From: JADJNY01 sp046349615
GTDB taxonomy: Bacteria > Planctomycetota > UBA1135 > GCA-002686595
DNA: 64,000 bases
Direction: 5' to 3'
Assembly: GCA_046349615.1 (NCBI GenBank)
Contig: JAXMBZ010000006.1
Coordinates: forward strand, 167,690 to 231,689
This document shows, piece by piece, positions 51,300-60,497 of this stretch. Within the stretch, counting starts at the first letter, position 1, and every line of letters starts with the position of its first letter. Below the pieces are notes generated by a model. The model did no database searches. It had not been told where the DNA came from and worked only from the letters and a program-made list of their open reading frames with translations. The translations under genes were made by a program, and so were the position numbers.

Positions 51300-53732
51300 T
51301 CACCGCTCGACGAGCGCGCGGAACAGGAGCTGGAACGCCTGCTGCGACCAGCCGCGGTACTGCGGGCGGAAGCCGAAGAGGTGCACCGTCCCCTTCCCAT
51401 GCCGCGCGCGGATCCACGCGGCCTCGCCGGCGATCGCGTCGGGCTTCGCGAGGTAGCCGGAGACGAGCGTCCTCGTCGGCGCGTAGCGCAGGAGCACGTC
51501 GAGCGCGCGCGCGTCGTCCCTCGACTTCGCGTTCGTCTTCCTCCACGCCTTCGGCCCCGCGCCGAACACGGCGACGGAGCTCGGGAGTCCCGCCGTCGTG
51601 CGGTCCGCTTCGGGGATCGCGCGGAGCACGCTGCCGGGGCAGTTGAAGTCCTTCTCGTCGCGCGTCGTCTCCGCGAGCGGCAGCGCGAGGAGGTCGATCG
51701 CCCACGCGCACGAGTTGCCGGCGGCGACGAGCGTGCCGCCCTCGCGCACGAACTCCTCGATCGCGATCGCGCCCTCGGGATCGAGGCCGCCCGTGAGTTC
51801 GTCCGGCGCGCTGCCGAGCTCGCGTCCGCGCTCGAGCTCGCCCGAGCCGATGCCGGGGAGGACGATCACGTCGTACGCGTCGCGCAAGCGCCCCGCGCGC
51901 AGCGCTTCGTTGCGGACGCGCGCGTACGGGACGCGGAATGCGTCGAACACCCAGCGCGTCCAGCCCTCGTCGATGTTCCCCGACCACGGCGCGTGCACGC
52001 CGATGCGCGGCGCGCGCTCGACGTTCCACGCGCCGTTCTCGCGCGCGGCGCCCGGCTTCGCGACGAGCCCCTTCGCGCCGGCGACGAGGTGGAAGGCCTC
52101 GCCGCGCGCGCTGCGCTCGAAGAACGCGCGCCATCCGTCGCTGTCCGCGAGGTCGAGCCCGTCGCTCGAGCGCGGCGCGTGTTCCGCGAGCAGCGCGCGC
52201 ACGTCGGCGACGTCGAACACGTTGCGCGGCGGCGCCTCGAACTCGCCGCGCACCTCGCACGCGTCGACGCCGAAGAGCGCGGGGAGCGTCCAACCCGCGA
52301 CGTCGTACGGCGGATCGCCCTGCGGATACGCCTGCACGTCGAAGAGGTCCTTGACGACGCGCGAGTACGGCTGCGCCGACGAGATCACGATCGAGCCCGC
52401 GGGCCACGCGCGACCGTCCGCGGTGAAGTCCTTGCGCGCGATCGCGAGCTCGACGCCGCTCTGCAACAGCACGTCGACGAGGCGCACGAGCGCGCCGCGG
52501 TCCGCGGTGTCGGACGCGAGCACCCAACCCTTCGGCATGCCGGGCACGTCGCCCTGGACCGCGCGCTCCGCGGCCTCCATCTGGTTCGAGAGCCAGAAGC
52601 GCGGCTCGGAGGAGAGGCTGCCGAGGAGCGAGCGCGCGAACGCGAGCTCGTACGAGACGATGTCGGAGAGCCGCCACCATCCGCCCGGCCACGGCGACGG
52701 GAACGCGTTGCTCGCGCGGTACTCCTTCGCGCCCGTCGGCGAGCGCAGTTCGTCGCGCGGCACGTAGATCGGCGACGCGAGGCGGCACGAGGCGGCCTCG
52801 CTGAGCAGGCCGACGATGTTGTGGCGCACGGGCACGTTGCGATTGCCGCCGTTCCACCACATGTCGTACGTCCCGCCGGTCGCGACGCCGGTCTTGCCTT
52901 CGCGCGTGAGATCGAATTGACCGCGCGTGCCGAGCAGGTTCATGCCGCACACGATCCCCGGGTCGAGGTTCGGGTCGAGCGGGTCGCGGAACGGCGGGAC
53001 GAAGAGGCGCTCCTGCTTCGAACCTTGTTGGTGCACGTCCCAATAGACCTGCGGCTTCCAGTCGAAGTAGAGCGCGCGCGTGACGAGCTTCGTCTCCGCC
53101 TGCGTCAGCGCGAACCAGTCGCGGTTGTTGTCGTGGCCGCAGTAGAGCTGGTAGAGCTCGGGGAGCTCGCTCGCTTCGTGCGGCGTGCGCACGGTGTTCC
53201 GGTACCACTCCGCGACGCGGTCGAGGCCGTCGGGGTTCGTGCTCGGGAGCAGGAGCACGACGCAGTGCTCGCGCGCGGCGCGGTACGGCTCCTCGTCGCT
53301 GGTCGCGAGCTCCCACGCGAGCTGCATCGCGAACTGCGGCGCCGCGCACTCGGTCGCGTGCATCGCGCACGAGACGAAGAGGAACGGCGCGCCCTGCTCG
53401 ACGGCGGCGAGGCGCTGCTCGCGCGTCTTGCCGCGCGGATCGGTGCAGATCGCGGCGCACTCCTTCAATCGCTCGAGCCGCGCGAGGTTCGCTTCGCTCG
53501 AGATCACGGCGAGCACGAGATCGCGCCCTTCCGTCGTCCTTCCGAGCGTGCGGAGCTCGACGCGCGCGCTCTCGGCGTCGAGCTTCTCGAAGTAGCCCTT
53601 CACCTGCGACCAATCGGGCAGCTCGAAGTCCGCCGCGAGCGGCCGGCCGAGGAAGAGGTCGGGACGCGTCGGCTTCTGGGCCGAGGCGAGCGCGGCGAGC
53701 GCGACGAAGACGATCGAAGGCGTGAGACGCAC
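51300..53732 (-). CDS. Secreted M14 family zinc carboxypeptidase
   Basis: I chose GTG 53732 because AGGAG lies six bases ahead and a signal peptide follows (VRLTPSIVFVALAALASAQ); the frame is open further upstream. The 810-aa protein has a peptidase M14 domain: HATE (H125, E128) supplies two zinc ligands, and VYWDVHQQG the third His, near residue 225. The catalytic Glu should lie in LLSEAAS. The C-terminal half has an amidotransferase-like segment (DVIVLPGIGSGELERGREL, EEFVREGGTLVAAGNSCAW). This two-domain plan is common to large secreted M14 peptidases of planctomycetes and Bacteroidetes. It acts outside the cytoplasm on peptides. Confidence 0.9.
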   Translation of the reverse strand: MRLTPSIVFVALAALASAQKPTRPDLFLGRPLAADFELPDWSQVKGYFEKLDAESARVELRTLGRTTEGRDLVLAVISSEANLARLERLKECAAICTDPRGKTREQRLAAVEQGAPFLFVSCAMHATECAAPQFAMQLAWELATSDEEPYRAAREHCVVLLLPSTNPDGLDRVAEWYRNTVRTPHEASELPELYQLYCGHDNNRDWFALTQAETKLVTRALYFDWKPQVYWDVHQQGSKQERLFVPPFRDPLDPNLDPGIVCGMNLLGTRGQFDLTREGKTGVATGGTYDMWWNGGNRNVPVRHNIVGLLSEAASCRLASPIYVPRDELRSPTGAKEYRASNAFPSPWPGGWWRLSDIVSYELAFARSLLGSLSSEPRFWLSNQMEAAERAVQGDVPGMPKGWVLASDTADRGALVRLVDVLLQSGVELAIARKDFTADGRAWPAGSIVISSAQPYSRVVKDLFDVQAYPQGDPPYDVAGWTLPALFGVDACEVRGEFEAPPRNVFDVADVRALLAEHAPRSSDGLDLADSDGWRAFFERSARGEAFHLVAGAKGLVAKPGAARENGAWNVERAPRIGVHAPWSGNIDEGWTRWVFDAFRVPYARVRNEALRAGRLRDAYDVIVLPGIGSGELERGRELGSAPDELTGGLDPEGAIAIEEFVREGGTLVAAGNSCAWAIDLLALPLAETTRDEKDFNCPGSVLRAIPEADRTTAGLPSSVAVFGAGPKAWRKTNAKSRDDARALDVLLRYAPTRTLVSGYLAKPDAIAGEAAWIRARHGKGTVHLFGFRPQYRGWSQQAFQLLFRALVER

Positions 53733-53932
53733 GTGGAGCTCCTGTTCGCCGCCGCGGTGCGCGCCGCGCGCCCGTTGCGCGCCGTCGCGACGGCCCGGAG
53801 CCGCGCGGTCGGGAGGATAGCCGTGCCCGGGGGTAAGGACCACGTTCCCGCGCGCACCGCCGCGCACGCCTCGACCACGCCGCCGCTACACTCGCGCCGC
53901 TCCGTCCCCCGTTCCCCCCCGAGGAGAGCCCG

Positions 53933-56800
53933 ATGTTCCGCTTTGCTCCCGCCGTGCTCTTCTGCGCGACGCCCGCGTTCGCGCAGGAGCTCGACATCCC
54001 GTTCCAGAAGTTCACGCTCGACAACGGCCTGCAGGTCGTCGTCCACGAGGACCACAGCGATCCCGTCGTCGCGGTCTACGTCTACTACCACGTCGGCAGC
54101 GGGCGCGAGGAGCGCGGTCGTTCCGGCTTCGCGCACCTCTTCGAGCACATGCTCTTCCAAGGCTCCGAGCACGTCGGCGACGACCAGCACTTCAAGCTGA
54201 TCCAAGCCGCGGGCGGCACGCTGAACGGCTCGACGACGACGGATCGCACGAACTACTTCGAGGTGCTGCCGTCGAACCAGCTCGAGTTGGCGCTCTGGCT
54301 CGAGTCCGACCGCATGGGCTTCCTGCTCCCCGCGATGACGCAGGCGAAGCTCGACAACCAGCGCGACGTCGTGAAGAACGAGCGGCGCCAGAACTACGAG
54401 AACCGCCCCTACGCGCAGGGCGAAGGCGTGATCTGCGCCGCGCTCTTCCCGCCCGACCATCCGTACTCGTGGATCACGATCGGCTCGCAGGAGGACCTGA
54501 CCGCCGCGACGCTCGACGACGTCAAGGGCTTCTTCTCGCGCTGGTACGGCCCGAACAACGCGACGCTCGCGATCGGCGGCGACGTCGACTTCGCGAAGGC
54601 GAAGGCGCTCGTCGAGACGTACTTCGGCTCGCTCCCGCCCGGTCCCGAGGTGAACGAGCCCACGCCGCGCCCCGCGCACCTCGCGGAGTCGAAGCGCATC
54701 GTGCTCGAGGACAAGGTCAAGCTCCCGCAGCTCGAGCTCGTCTGGCCCGCCGTCGAGGAAGGCCACGCCGACGAAGCCGCGCTCGACCTGCTCGCCGCGG
54801 TGCTGTCCTCGTCGAAGAGCTCGGTGCTCGACAAGGCGTTGACGATCGACCAGGAGCTCGCGCGCAGCGTCAGCGCGCAGTGCGACGCGCAGGAGCTCGC
54901 GGGCACGTTCCGCATCGTGGTCCAGGCGAACCCGGGCACGACGCTCGACGAGCTCGAGACGAAGACGCTCGCGCTGCTCGATCAACTCGACGCGAAGGGC
55001 GTCGACCCCGCGGCCCTCGCGCGCGCGAAGACGGTCTACGAAGCGCGCTTCGTGCGCCGCCTCGAGACGGTCGGCATGCGCACGAACCTGCTCGCGATGC
55101 ACAACTGCTTCCAGGGCGATCCGGCCTACTACAAGGAGGCGATGAAGCGCCGCCTCGCGGTGACGCCGGCCGACGTGCAGCGCGTGCTGCGCGAGTACGT
55201 CCTCCACCGCCCGAGCCTCGCGCTCTCGACCGTGCCCGGCGGCAAGAAGAACCTCGCGCTCGCCGAGCCGACCGCCGCGCGCAAGTCGACGGAGAAGGCG
55301 CGCCCGGCCGAGACGCGCACGGAAGGCGCGCTCCCGCCCGCGCCGAAGCGCGTCGCGAGCGCGGCCCCCGCGGGCCTCGATCGCACGAAGAAGCCCGAGC
55401 CCGGTCCGCGCCCCGCGTTCCGCTCGCCGAGCGTCTGGCACGCGACGCTCGACGGCGGCATCGCCGCGACGGGCGCGACGTGGAGCGAGCTCCCGCTGAC
55501 GACGTTCTCGATCGCGGTCCCCGCCGGACGCCGCTACGAAGCGCGCGAGAAGCTCGGCCTCGCGACGCTGACGGCGCAGCTCCTGAACGAAGGCACGCAG
55601 AGCCTGTCGACGACCGAACTCGCGGACGCGCTCGACGCGCTCGGCGCGAACCTGTTCGTGCGCGCGGACGACGACGAGATCACGTTCTCGCTGTCGTGCC
55701 TCGACAAGAACCTCACGCAGGCCGTGACGCTGCTCCGCGACGTGATCCTCACGCCGCGCCTCGCGCAGAACGACTTCGACCGCATCAAGAAGGAGCGCCT
55801 CGTCGCGATCGACACGCGCGGCGACAGCATCACCGGCATCGCGGGCACCGTGTACCGCCGCCTGCTCTACGGAGCGGGTCGCGTGCAAGGCGCGCCGGCG
55901 ATGGGCACGAAGGAGTCGGTGAGCTCGATCACGCTCGACGACGTGCGCGACTACTGGAAGCGCCACGTCGTCCCGACCGGTGCGCGCCTCGTGCACGTCG
56001 GCAAGCGCGACGCGAAGGGCGTGAAGGAGCTCGTCGCGCCGATCACGAACGCGTGGCACGGGCCCGCGGTGATCGAAGCGAGCGCGCGGCGCGAGAGCGA
56101 AGCGCCGCAGGTCTTCGGCACGAAACTCTACCTCGTCGACAAGCCCGGCGCCGCGCAGTCGGAGCTCCGCATCGGCCACCTCGGCCTGACGGCGCACGAT
56201 GCGGACTACTACCGTCTCTCGGTCTTGAATTACGGCCTCGGCGGCAGCTTCTCGTCGCGCATCAACCTGAACCTGCGCGAGGACAAGGGCTACACCTACG
56301 GTGCGCGCTCCGCGGTCGAAGCCTCGCTCGAGCGCGGCGCGTTCACCGCCTCCGCGCCCGTGAAGACGGACGTGACGAAGGAGTCGATCGTCGAGCTGAT
56401 GAAGGAGCTCGTGAACATCGCGGGCGGCCTGAAGCCCGACGAACTCTCCTTCGCCCAAGACGCGATCACGCAGGCCGCCGCGACCCAATACGAGTCGACG
56501 CGCGCCCTGCTCGACTACTGCGAGAACGTGAGCCGCCTCGGCTGGCCCGACGACTACCAGGCGCGCCGACTCAAGGAGCTCGCCACGCTCACGCCCGCCG
56601 ACACCGCGGCGACCGCGAAGCGTTGGATCCACCCGGACCAGTTCGTGATCCTCGTCGTCGGCGACAAGGCGAAGATCCAAAAGGGCCTGCAGGAACTCCC
56701 CTACGGCGCGCCGATCGAACTCGACCTCGACGGTGCTCCGCTCCCGCCTTCGAGCTCCGTCCCCGCCGTCCCGATCCTCCCGCCGAAGAAGTCGCCCTGA
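53933..56800 (+). CDS. Secreted M16 family zinc peptidase, two-module
   Basis: The 955-aa protein starts at ATG 53933 with a signal peptide (MFRFAPAVLFCATPAFAQ). The first M16 module has HLFEH (H68, E71, H72) and the downstream VKNERRQNYENRP Glu for the third ligand, so it should be the active half. The second module, from about residue 500 (FSIAVPAGRRYEAREKLGLATLTAQLL), lacks HxxEH, as usual for the inactive partner half. A Pro/Ala/Lys-rich linker near 440-495 joins them. Such proteins degrade peptides outside the membrane. It is divergent from the M14 gene by 200 bp. Confidence 0.93.
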   Translation: MFRFAPAVLFCATPAFAQELDIPFQKFTLDNGLQVVVHEDHSDPVVAVYVYYHVGSGREERGRSGFAHLFEHMLFQGSEHVGDDQHFKLIQAAGGTLNGSTTTDRTNYFEVLPSNQLELALWLESDRMGFLLPAMTQAKLDNQRDVVKNERRQNYENRPYAQGEGVICAALFPPDHPYSWITIGSQEDLTAATLDDVKGFFSRWYGPNNATLAIGGDVDFAKAKALVETYFGSLPPGPEVNEPTPRPAHLAESKRIVLEDKVKLPQLELVWPAVEEGHADEAALDLLAAVLSSSKSSVLDKALTIDQELARSVSAQCDAQELAGTFRIVVQANPGTTLDELETKTLALLDQLDAKGVDPAALARAKTVYEARFVRRLETVGMRTNLLAMHNCFQGDPAYYKEAMKRRLAVTPADVQRVLREYVLHRPSLALSTVPGGKKNLALAEPTAARKSTEKARPAETRTEGALPPAPKRVASAAPAGLDRTKKPEPGPRPAFRSPSVWHATLDGGIAATGATWSELPLTTFSIAVPAGRRYEAREKLGLATLTAQLLNEGTQSLSTTELADALDALGANLFVRADDDEITFSLSCLDKNLTQAVTLLRDVILTPRLAQNDFDRIKKERLVAIDTRGDSITGIAGTVYRRLLYGAGRVQGAPAMGTKESVSSITLDDVRDYWKRHVVPTGARLVHVGKRDAKGVKELVAPITNAWHGPAVIEASARRESEAPQVFGTKLYLVDKPGAAQSELRIGHLGLTAHDADYYRLSVLNYGLGGSFSSRINLNLREDKGYTYGARSAVEASLERGAFTASAPVKTDVTKESIVELMKELVNIAGGLKPDELSFAQDAITQAAATQYESTRALLDYCENVSRLGWPDDYQARRLKELATLTPADTAATAKRWIHPDQFVILVVGDKAKIQKGLQELPYGAPIELDLDGAPLPPSSSVPAVPILPPKKSP

Positions 56801-57240
56801 AAGCCGGGCGCTCGGAAGCGCCCGGCGCAACCGCGAGCGGAGAGCGGAGAGAGCGCAAGGGCAACGCGGAAGCGCAGAGCCGAAGTCGAACCCTCGCGCA
56901 TCACCACACCAAAACGCACCACGGAAGGAGCCCCACTCCTTCCCCACACGCAAGCGGAGCGCCCGAAAAGGCGCTCCGCTTTCCTTTCCCCTCTCTCTCC
57001 CCGCGCGCCCCCCACCCGCCTCGCGCCCCCACTCTCCCAAGTAGAACTTCGGGCTCGCACTCGGCCGGTCCTCCGGCCGAGTGCGAGTCCGAAGTCTCGG
57101 ATGCGAAGCACCGACATGTGTTCCGTTGCTCCCCTCCCTCCGTTGCCGCTCATCTCCCTCCCGCGCTCCCGATCGACATCGCGCCGCTAACACCCTCCCC
57201 CGCCCACTCGTCGACCCATGGCGAAAGGACCCCCACCCCG
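56801..57240. other. Intergenic region carrying a palindromic element
   Basis: This gap of 440 bp between the M16 gene and a small secreted protein contains the copy of the palindromic element at 57042-57129 listed separately. A pyrimidine-rich stretch (56930-57035) lies ahead of it. The ribosome site of the downstream gene (AAAGGA) lies near 57225. Confidence 0.6.
57042..57129 (+). repeat. Palindromic intergenic element, copy 1
   Basis: Inverted arms 57046-57068 and 57073-57095 (23 bp, one G.T mismatch) enclose a TCCT loop. Outside the right arm lies CTCGGATGCGAAGCACC. The reverse complement of 63885-63971 aligns to it over the whole length. Most stem differences between copies are compensatory, for example ACTTCG/CGAAGT versus ACTCCG/CGGAGT and CACTC/GAGTG versus ATCA/TGAT. 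That argues for selection on the stem as DNA or RNA. Confidence 0.8.
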
Positions 57241-57753
57241 ATGAAACTCCTCGCCGCCACCCTCCTCCTCCTCACCCCCCTCACCCCCACCCTCGGCCCC
57301 GGCGCCGTCCTCGACCTCCACCGCCAGCTCTTCACCGCCCTCGACACCGGCGACGCCGCCAAAGCCCTCACCTACCTCGACACCACCTCCACCGACGGCT
57401 ACGCCGAAGGCCAAAACGGCGGCCTCGCGTCCCCGTCCCTCCAACTCCTCGACGCGACGAACCATCCCGTCTCCGCCTACGGCCCCGACGCCTGCCGCGC
57501 GCTCCTGACCACCCTCGCGCGCCCCGCGAACGACCCGACGCCTTGGCGCACGAAGATCGTCTCCTCGCGCTCCGACTGCCCGTCCGGCGACCTCTCCTAC
57601 GCCGTGCTCGAGTTCGAGCGCATGCGCGGCGACTCCGGCCCCGTCACGCGCTACCGCTCGACCGCGCTGACGCGCTGGACGCGCGACGGCGGCATGAAGC
57701 TCTTCCACTGGCACGTCTCGCTCGCGCCCGTGCCCGAGACGAAGAAGGACTAA
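57241..57753 (+). CDS. Secreted NTF2-like (DUF4440/SnoaL-type) protein
   Basis: The ATG at 57241 gives 170 aa and a short signal peptide (MKLLAATLLLLTPLTPTLGP). The mature protein follows the NTF2-like plan: VLDLHRQLFTALDTGDAAKALTYLD (helices), then strands with PDACRALL and VTRYRSTALTRWTRDGGMKLFHWHVS, whose last strand matches the DUF4440/SnoaL ending. Its early codons favour C-ending triplets in runs (CTCCTCACCCCCCTC). The stop overlaps the convergent methyltransferase stop by 4 bp. It is likely a ligand-binding or orphan enzyme fold outside the cytoplasm. Confidence 0.75.
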   Translation: MKLLAATLLLLTPLTPTLGPGAVLDLHRQLFTALDTGDAAKALTYLDTTSTDGYAEGQNGGLASPSLQLLDATNHPVSAYGPDACRALLTTLARPANDPTPWRTKIVSSRSDCPSGDLSYAVLEFERMRGDSGPVTRYRSTALTRWTRDGGMKLFHWHVSLAPVPETKKD

Positions 57754-58772
57754 CCTCGCACCGCCGCCCGCGCGGAGCCCGCCTTCGACGCCGAGCTCCT
57801 TCGCTTCCGTGCCGAGCCGCGCGCGACGATCGTCTTCGCCGACTCGCGCGCGACGGTCGCCCGCGCAGCCCCGCGTGGAGCGCTCGTCTTCGCCGACCCG
57901 CGCACGTCGCTCGGCTTCCTCCCGCGCGGCTCGAACCCGACGCACCGCGGGCCCCACGCCGCGAGCCGCTTCGCCATCAGCTCCGCCGCCGCGCGCGACG
58001 AATCGACGAGCACCGCCGACCGCCCGTGCTTCGCCGCCGCCTCGCCGAGCGTCCCCGACCCCGCGAAGAAGTCGAGCACGCGCGCGCCGGGCCGCGTGTG
58101 CACGCGCACGATGCGCTCGAGGATCGCGAGCGGTTTCTGCGTCGGCCAGCCCGTCTTCTCCTTGCCGGTCGGGCTGACGATCGTGTTCCACCACGTGTCC
58201 GTCGGCGTCTTGCCGCGCTTCGCCTTCTCCGGCCCGACGAGGCCGGGCGCGAGGTACGGGATGCGGTCGATCGCGTCGAACTCGAACGTGTAGCGCTCGG
58301 GGTCCTTCGCGTACCAGAGCACGTTGTCGTGCTTCGCCGGCCACTTCTTCTTCGTGCGCGCGCCGTAGTCGTACGCCCACACGATCTCGTTCAAGAACGA
58401 CGCGCGCCCGAAGATCGCGTCGCAGAGCACCTTCGCGTAGTGCACCTCGCGGTAGTCGAGGTGCAGGAAGAAGCTCCCGTCCGCCGCGAGCACGCGCCGC
58501 GCCTCGACGAGCCGCGGCTCGAGGAACGCGAGGTAGTCGTCGAACGCGTCCGCGAACGAGCGCGTGCCGAGCCGCACCGTCGTGTAGCGCTTCCCGTGGA
58601 AGCCGATGCGATCGCCGCGCGCGTCGAGCGGGGTCGCGATGCGCGTGCGCGCCTGCTTCTTCCCCGTGTTGAACGGCGGGTCGATGTAGACGAGGTCGAA
58701 GCTCGCGTCCGGAAGGCGGGCGAGGACGTCGAGGTTGTCGCCGTGGTGGATCTCGAGCTCGCACGCGCTCAT
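57750..58772 (-). CDS. Site-specific DNA methyltransferase (beta-class, orphan)
   Basis: The ATG at 58772 gives 340 aa. Motif IV DPPF (31-34) precedes motif I FFAGSGT (235-241), which is the beta-class order for N6-adenine or N4-cytosine methyltransferases. LEIHHGDNLDVLARLPDASFDLVYIDPPF is a canonical start and WPTQKPLAILERIVRVHTRPG the usual lead-in to motif I. A basic tail of about 60 residues (RGSAKT..., ARKRRSSASKAGS) is not part of the fold and may aid DNA binding. No restriction enzyme or specificity gene lies near, so it is an orphan. The recognition site is unknown. Confidence 0.9.
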   Translation of the reverse strand: MSACELEIHHGDNLDVLARLPDASFDLVYIDPPFNTGKKQARTRIATPLDARGDRIGFHGKRYTTVRLGTRSFADAFDDYLAFLEPRLVEARRVLAADGSFFLHLDYREVHYAKVLCDAIFGRASFLNEIVWAYDYGARTKKKWPAKHDNVLWYAKDPERYTFEFDAIDRIPYLAPGLVGPEKAKRGKTPTDTWWNTIVSPTGKEKTGWPTQKPLAILERIVRVHTRPGARVLDFFAGSGTLGEAAAKHGRSAVLVDSSRAAAELMAKRLAAWGPRCVGFEPRGRKPSDVRGSAKTSAPRGAARATVARESAKTIVARGSARKRRSSASKAGSARAAVRG

Positions 58773-58925
58773 GGGCGCGGCGGATCCTAGCGCTCTCTCT
58801 CGCGCGCGCCACGCACGACGTCGCGACGAACGCGGTTCCGCGGGCCGTCCACGGACGCGCGGACGACGCGCGCTCCAGGCGAGACAGCGCCGCGGACGAA
58901 GGGATAGACTCCCCGCGACGCATCG

Positions 58926-60491
58926 ATGGCCGCACCGTCCCCCGCCCCCGCCGGCTCCCCCGCCGACCCCGAGCGCGCGCCCGGCATCCCCGACGCGCCG
59001 GCGGGCGACCCGACGGCGCTCGGCGGCGCGAGCGAGCTCGACGAAGGTGCCGCGCCCGGTCCGACGCCCGCGCACGACTTCTGGAGCGCGCTCTACGGCC
59101 GCCGCTCCGTGCGCAAGTTCGAGTCGAAGCCCGTGCCGCGCGAGCTCGTGCTCCAGGTGCTCCACGCCGGCATCTGGGCGCCGAGCTCGTGCAACTACCA
59201 GATGTGGGACTTCGTCGCGGTCGACGATCCCGCGGTGAACGCGCGGCTCGCGAAGCTCTCGTCGCAGATGGGCAACGCGCCCGTGAACGTCGTCGTGTCG
59301 TACGGGCGCGATTTCTCGGAGGAGGGCTGGGCCAACGTGCAGAGCGCGAGCGCCGCGATCGAGAACATGAGCCTCGCCGCGCACGTGCTCGGCCTCGGCA
59401 CGTTCTGGATCACGCAGATGGGCGACCGCGAGAAGGTGCGCGAGGTCGTCGGGCTCCCCGAGGACCGGCTCGTCGTCGCCGTGCTCGCGCTCGGCTACCC
59501 GAAGCTCGCGCCGCGCAAGGGCCCGAAGCGCCGGCCGCTCGCGCAGGTCGCGCACTTCAACCACTACGCGGGCCGCGCGATCCCGTCGTCGACGAATCCG
59601 GCGGAGTGGGCGCCGGATCTGCTCGCGACGTACCAGCGCGCGCGCGTGTTGAACGGGCTGCGCCACAACAAGCCGCGGCCGTGGGAGGTCGAGGCGCTGC
59701 GCGCGGCGCTCGAGAAGCTGCTGCCGGAGGGAGACGACGCGGGCCGCGCGAGGGACGCGACCGCGCGGGGCTCCGCCTCGGGAGGTTCGAGCGCGAGCGA
59801 CGCCGCGCCGCGCTGGCTCGACGTGCTCCCGTGCACGGGGATCGTCACGGCCGAGCTCCACCGCGCGCGGCCCGCGTTCGCGTTCGACGTCGTCGAGCGC
59901 TCGCCCGAGGTCGCCGACTTCGTCGCGCAGCGCGTCGTGCCGCGCGCGCGGACGTTCGCGCTGCCCGCGGCGCTCGGCGGCGTCGCGAGCGCGTCGTTTT
60001 CGCCGCCGCCCGAGGGCGTGTACGACGTCGTCAGCGCGTTCTACCGGCTCGAGAACGTCGCGCCCGACGCGCGCGCGGAGCTCGTCGCGTCGCTCGCGCG
60101 CTGGGTGAAGCCCGGCGGGCGCGTCGTGCTCGGCTTCGTGAACCGGCGTTCGTACCACGACATGACCGAGTGGCTGCGCGAGCGCCGCGGCGGTCCGGGC
60201 GGCGTCGAGTACGTCCTCGCGCCGGATCCGAACATCGGTCCGTTCGAGTCGCTCGAGCCCGCGGACGTCGACGCGTGGTGCGCGCGCGCGGGTCTCGCGA
60301 TCGAAGCGCGCTTCGGCACGCAGCCGGTGCCGCCGGAGAGCGAGCTCGCGTTCCGCACGCGCAACTTCACCGGCGCGCAGAAGCGCGTCGCGCGGATCGC
60401 GAGCTGGATGCTCGGCGTGCTCGGCCGCGTCCCGGGCCTCGCGCGCCGACGCGGTCGGTTCCAGTTCGTGGTCGCGCGCCGGAGGGCGTGA
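58926..60491 (+). CDS. Nitroreductase-methyltransferase fusion protein
   Basis: The 521-aa protein has a Pro/Ala-rich start (1-45). The nitroreductase domain (about 50-265) shows YGRRSVRKFESKPVPRELVLQVLHAGIWAPSSCNYQMWDFVAV (FMN phosphate-binding Arg-Arg-Ser and central Ser/Asn), and IENMSLAAHVLGLGTFWI. A linker of about 50 residues leads to a class I methyltransferase-like region: WLDVLPCTGIVTAEL replaces the usual DxGCGTG, while VVSAFYRLENVAPDARAELVASLARWVKPGGRVVLGFVN is typical. SAM binding is therefore uncertain. FMN reductase fused to a methyltransferase fold is an unusual combination. It is divergent from the DNA methyltransferase gene. Confidence 0.85.
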   Translation: MAAPSPAPAGSPADPERAPGIPDAPAGDPTALGGASELDEGAAPGPTPAHDFWSALYGRRSVRKFESKPVPRELVLQVLHAGIWAPSSCNYQMWDFVAVDDPAVNARLAKLSSQMGNAPVNVVVSYGRDFSEEGWANVQSASAAIENMSLAAHVLGLGTFWITQMGDREKVREVVGLPEDRLVVAVLALGYPKLAPRKGPKRRPLAQVAHFNHYAGRAIPSSTNPAEWAPDLLATYQRARVLNGLRHNKPRPWEVEALRAALEKLLPEGDDAGRARDATARGSASGGSSASDAAPRWLDVLPCTGIVTAELHRARPAFAFDVVERSPEVADFVAQRVVPRARTFALPAALGGVASASFSPPPEGVYDVVSAFYRLENVAPDARAELVASLARWVKPGGRVVLGFVNRRSYHDMTEWLRERRGGPGGVEYVLAPDPNIGPFESLEPADVDAWCARAGLAIEARFGTQPVPPESELAFRTRNFTGAQKRVARIASWMLGVLGRVPGLARRRGRFQFVVARRRA

Positions 60492-60497
60492 GCGAGC

